NCBI RefSeq assembly: GCF_014207255.1
Contig: NZ_JACHCZ010000005.1
Coordinates: 421,259-472,735, forward strand
Reading direction: 5' to 3'
Length of the DNA: 51,477 nucleotides
Source of the DNA: Pseudomonas sp. JAI120
GTDB lineage: Bacteria; Pseudomonadota; Gammaproteobacteria; Pseudomonadales; Pseudomonadaceae
Numbering within the stretch: the first letter of the stretch is position 1; each line of letters opens with the position of its first letter. Below, piece after piece: positions 50,201-51,477 of this stretch. A model generated the notes under the pieces. That model was not told the origin of the DNA and ran no database searches. It was given only the letters and a program-made list of their open reading frames with translations. A program made the position numbers and the translations under genes.

Positions 50201-51415
50201 CATCTCTTGCCAAAACGTCTTCGGGTGCACCCCCGAGTCGAGCACCTGGTGATCCTGCCCCAATAGTTCTGCTCGCGTAAATCCATGCGTTGAACAAAAG
50301 TGCTCATTGACGTCATTAATCAAACCTGTGGCGTCAGTGGCTGAGTAGAGTAACTGCTCGTTGATGGTACGTAGCAACAACTCGTTTTCACGCAGCGCTC
50401 CTGCCAACTTGATCTGGCTCTCGTGGAGTTCTGAGATGTCATGAACTATCACGAAAAACCCTTTAACCTCACCTTGTGAGATATCAGGCAGATAGTGAGC
50501 CAGCGAGTGGCGAATTCTTCCGTCTGGTCCGGGAATCTCTCTTTCGAACGTCTGAGGTTCACCGAGTAGTACACCCTCAATATAGCAACGGTTAGCCTGA
50601 AATAACTTTTCTCCCAAAACGTCCTGCATTGACCGACCGGGCAATGTCAACGGATCAATACCAAACCAAATAAAATAAGCATGGTTGGCAACGCGGTTTA
50701 TCAGTTGAGCATCCCAGTAACTGATCATAGACGGTACGCCATCCAGAACCGTGCGCATAGCACGCTGTGCCGTCTCCAACTGCAACGTTCTTTCGTTGAC
50801 CTGGTATTCCAGTCTGGCATTGGCCTCCAATACCTGAGCCTTAGCCGCCGTCTCCAAAGAAATATCTCTTACCGTCGTGGATGCCCCAACGATACACCCG
50901 AAAGAGTCGTAGACCGGAGATACCGATATGGAGACCTGGATGACTTGACCATCCTTGCGATGACGCGAGGTATGAAAGTTCTCAATTCGTTGCCCGTTGG
51001 CAATCCGCGTCAGAAATTCTGCGTCTTCATGATGAAACTCTGGCGGTGTTATTAATGAAGAAAGAGAGCGCCCCAACGTGTCACAAACGGTATACCCAAA
51101 AAGTTGTTCAGCGCCCCTGTTCCAACTAATGACGATGCCGCTTACATCATTAAAAATAATACAGTCATGGGAGCTTTCAACAACGGCAGCCAGCCACAGT
51201 CTCTCCTCTAGAAACTCACGGCGTCGTTGCTGGCTCATATTCCAGAAGAATGCCAGGATTGCCAGGATTGCACTCATTAACACGCCAACGATGGCGAGTG
51301 CGCTGACAGGTACCAAAGGAAGTCGGTCCGAGAAGTGAGGATATATGCTAAAGGTTAACTTCCAGACTCTCCCATTAAAGGTATGAATCGCCCCGGGTTT
51401 CGTAGACACCTCCAT
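47225..51415 (-). CDS. Hybrid histidine kinase with five PAS units, two receivers and HPt; sensor truncated
   Basis: Multi-domain kinase of 1396 residues. After a short N-terminus (NGRVWKLTFSIYPHF) that resembles the end of a CHASE domain, one membrane segment follows (~33-58). Five PAS/PAC units run from about 75 to 735. The HisKA box ANMSHEIRTPMNAV has His760; the ATPase has NDTGIGISPDHL and GGTGLGLPICK. Receiver 1 has Asp1048 (VIMDWRMSDLDG), receiver 2 Asp1192 (VIMDVQMPDIDG), and the C-terminal HPt has His1333 (ACHAIRGVADTLGA). An in-frame TAA lies two codons before the ATG at 51415, and no first membrane helix is present. The gene's GC content is visibly lower than its neighbours. It is probably a gene cut by the adjacent insertion element, or a natural N-terminal variant. 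Confidence 0.87.
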   Translation of the reverse strand: MEVSTKPGAIHTFNGRVWKLTFSIYPHFSDRLPLVPVSALAIVGVLMSAILAILAFFWNMSQQRRREFLEERLWLAAVVESSHDCIIFNDVSGIVISWNRGAEQLFGYTVCDTLGRSLSSLITPPEFHHEDAEFLTRIANGQRIENFHTSRHRKDGQVIQVSISVSPVYDSFGCIVGASTTVRDISLETAAKAQVLEANARLEYQVNERTLQLETAQRAMRTVLDGVPSMISYWDAQLINRVANHAYFIWFGIDPLTLPGRSMQDVLGEKLFQANRCYIEGVLLGEPQTFEREIPGPDGRIRHSLAHYLPDISQGEVKGFFVIVHDISELHESQIKLAGALRENELLLRTINEQLLYSATDATGLINDVNEHFCSTHGFTRAELLGQDHQVLDSGVHPKTFWQEMWADLNRGIAWRGDICNRARDGSLHWFDTFVAPSFNSSGAIERYIALRIDITSRRAADEEVSRLHLLLSNVLRAASEVSIIATDGEGVITLFNTGAQQMLGYEEDEVVGVATPQLFHQAKEVADRACVLSAQMNQPVSGFRVFVSVPEAVGSETREWTYVRKDGTHLTVSLIVTTIRDWTGKILGYVGIATDITEQQIQRRDLAAARDQLVLAAEAAKLGIWSWLLGDDVVDWNDRMFSLYDLPDSLNHSGELYGHWRSRIHPDDILTTEASLEAAINGNSKYKPVFRVLRPDGSIRYVQAGAYVERNSEGKATRITGVNFDITERKEFESQLLNAKQQAEQASSIKSQFVANMSHEIRTPMNAVLGMLQLLRKAGLDTQQDDYASKAQTAARALLALLNDILDFSKIEAGKLELDLHPFSLEKLMRDLAVVLSGNLKNNEVELLYEVSPQLPGVLIGDQLRLQQILINLAGNAMKFTREGYVLVKLTELARDQNQITLRISINDTGIGISPDHLTHIFEGFTQAEASITRRFGGTGLGLPICKHLVELMGGKLNIESEPGKGSTFWFDLTLTMADETPLIAVQKLSRRKRRILVAHDNILSGRLLAQTIEALGWEAVYVADARTLVERLTQSKNEPFDAVIMDWRMSDLDGLATTKAIKNAPCTQKPPVIVMVTAYGREELENVIAQKDAPFEDFLTKPVTPQQLFSAIQKVLGNAPAPRSRVEEEPAAFPLLGLRLLVVEDNELNRQIINDLLTAEGARVTMAVCGLEGVELATRSVGEFDAVIMDVQMPDIDGMEATRRIRSDSRFTSLPVLAMTANASDSDRGECLASGMNEHLGKPIDMTQVVPLLLRLTAKQESGSDRPVETNELDRHEITEPMVKVLQRLGGLREVYRAALDSFSLEGERLLGNLKKLSMDGSADDIAKACHAIRGVADTLGAVALARRAGVLENMAKARLHADGAQLLPEETLDELEKLFRDSNERLKTAFYNE

Positions 51416-51477
51416 GCCTTAAACTGAGGCCAATCAGGAGGTGCCATGAGCAACCCACGTTATCCCGAAGAGTTCAA
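51416..51477 (+). mobile_element. Left end of an insertion sequence (IS3-type), partial
   Basis: The last 62 bases hold a strong ribosome site (AGGAGGT, ending four bases before the ATG) and the start of a gene, ATG at 51446, reading MSNPRYPEEF before the window ends. This N-terminus is that of IS3-family OrfA transposases common in Pseudomonas. The element abuts the truncated 5' end of the kinase. The exact terminal inverted repeat cannot be defined from one end. Confidence 0.65.
51446..51477 (+). CDS. IS3-family transposase OrfA, 5' end only
   Basis: Ten complete codons (MSNPRYPEEF) are visible after a perfect AGGAGGT ribosome site. The R[YF]PEEFK start is characteristic of the HTH-containing OrfA of IS3-type elements. 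The rest is outside the window, so the assignment depends on this short match. Confidence 0.6.
   Translation, partial: MSNPRYPEEF

Noticed and set aside
1..51477. CRISPR arrays, tRNA and rRNA genes
   Set aside because: No regularly spaced direct repeats of CRISPR size and no tRNA or rRNA-like sequence were recognised; the repeats present are REP palindromes and the long repeat.

Overview
The window is high-GC Gram-negative DNA that reads as a Pseudomonas of the fluorescens group. The protein families fit that group, REP/REPIN palindromes of the GTGGGAGGGGGCTTGC type sit between genes, and a long intergenic repeat occurs twice. No rRNA, tRNA or CRISPR array was seen. Apart from the last gene, the window is almost entirely catabolic.

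Layout. (1) 226-5435, minus strand: an L-threonate operon (ltnD-otnK-otnC-GntP permease-otnI) that would convert the sugar acid to dihydroxyacetone phosphate. (2) 5690-16345: a second catabolic block with a DUF1185 'amino acid synthesis' protein, alpha/beta hydrolase, aldehyde dehydrogenase, flavin reductase, GntR/FCD regulator, Nudix hydrolase, DUF1330 protein, a RibB-type protein with a degenerate GTP cyclohydrolase half, and a four-gene PotABCD-type ABC importer. An NCS1 permease and a second flavin reductase at 44950-47164 appear to belong to the same regulon, because the same TGGTATACCA-type palindrome lies in front of all these units. The set resembles a Rut-like N-heterocycle pathway, but no oxygenase is present. 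(3) 16980-30567: a two-component system plus a stand-alone PAS protein, divergent from a trimethylamine/dimethylamine operon (dmmABCD, purU, tmm, tdm, APC permease, folD). This block lies between two direct copies of a ~430-bp repeat. (4) 31146-44962: amtB, the methylamine genes gmaS and mgsABC on the minus strand, an XRE-cupin regulator, and purU2-folD2-mgdABCD on the plus strand. (5) 47225-51415: a large hybrid sensor kinase of visibly lower GC. Its N-terminal sensor is truncated next to what looks like the end of an IS3-type element, whose first codons close the window.

How it works together. Tmm would oxidise trimethylamine to TMAO. Tdm would cleave TMAO to dimethylamine and formaldehyde. 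DmmABC(D) would demethylate dimethylamine to methylamine. GmaS, Mgs and Mgd would pass methylamine through gamma-glutamylmethylamide and N-methylglutamate to ammonia plus a C1 unit. The GcvT-type domains put the C1 units on tetrahydrofolate, and two FolD/PurU pairs release them as formate. In front of the divergent kinase/dmm promoters, of gmaS, of the XRE-cupin gene and of purU2 I find the same operator architecture: two 13-bp boxes of the form TTCCYNNNRGGAA with exactly 7 bp between them. The XRE-cupin protein is the natural candidate to bind them.

All of this is by reading. Promoters, operators and substrate assignments are predictions.
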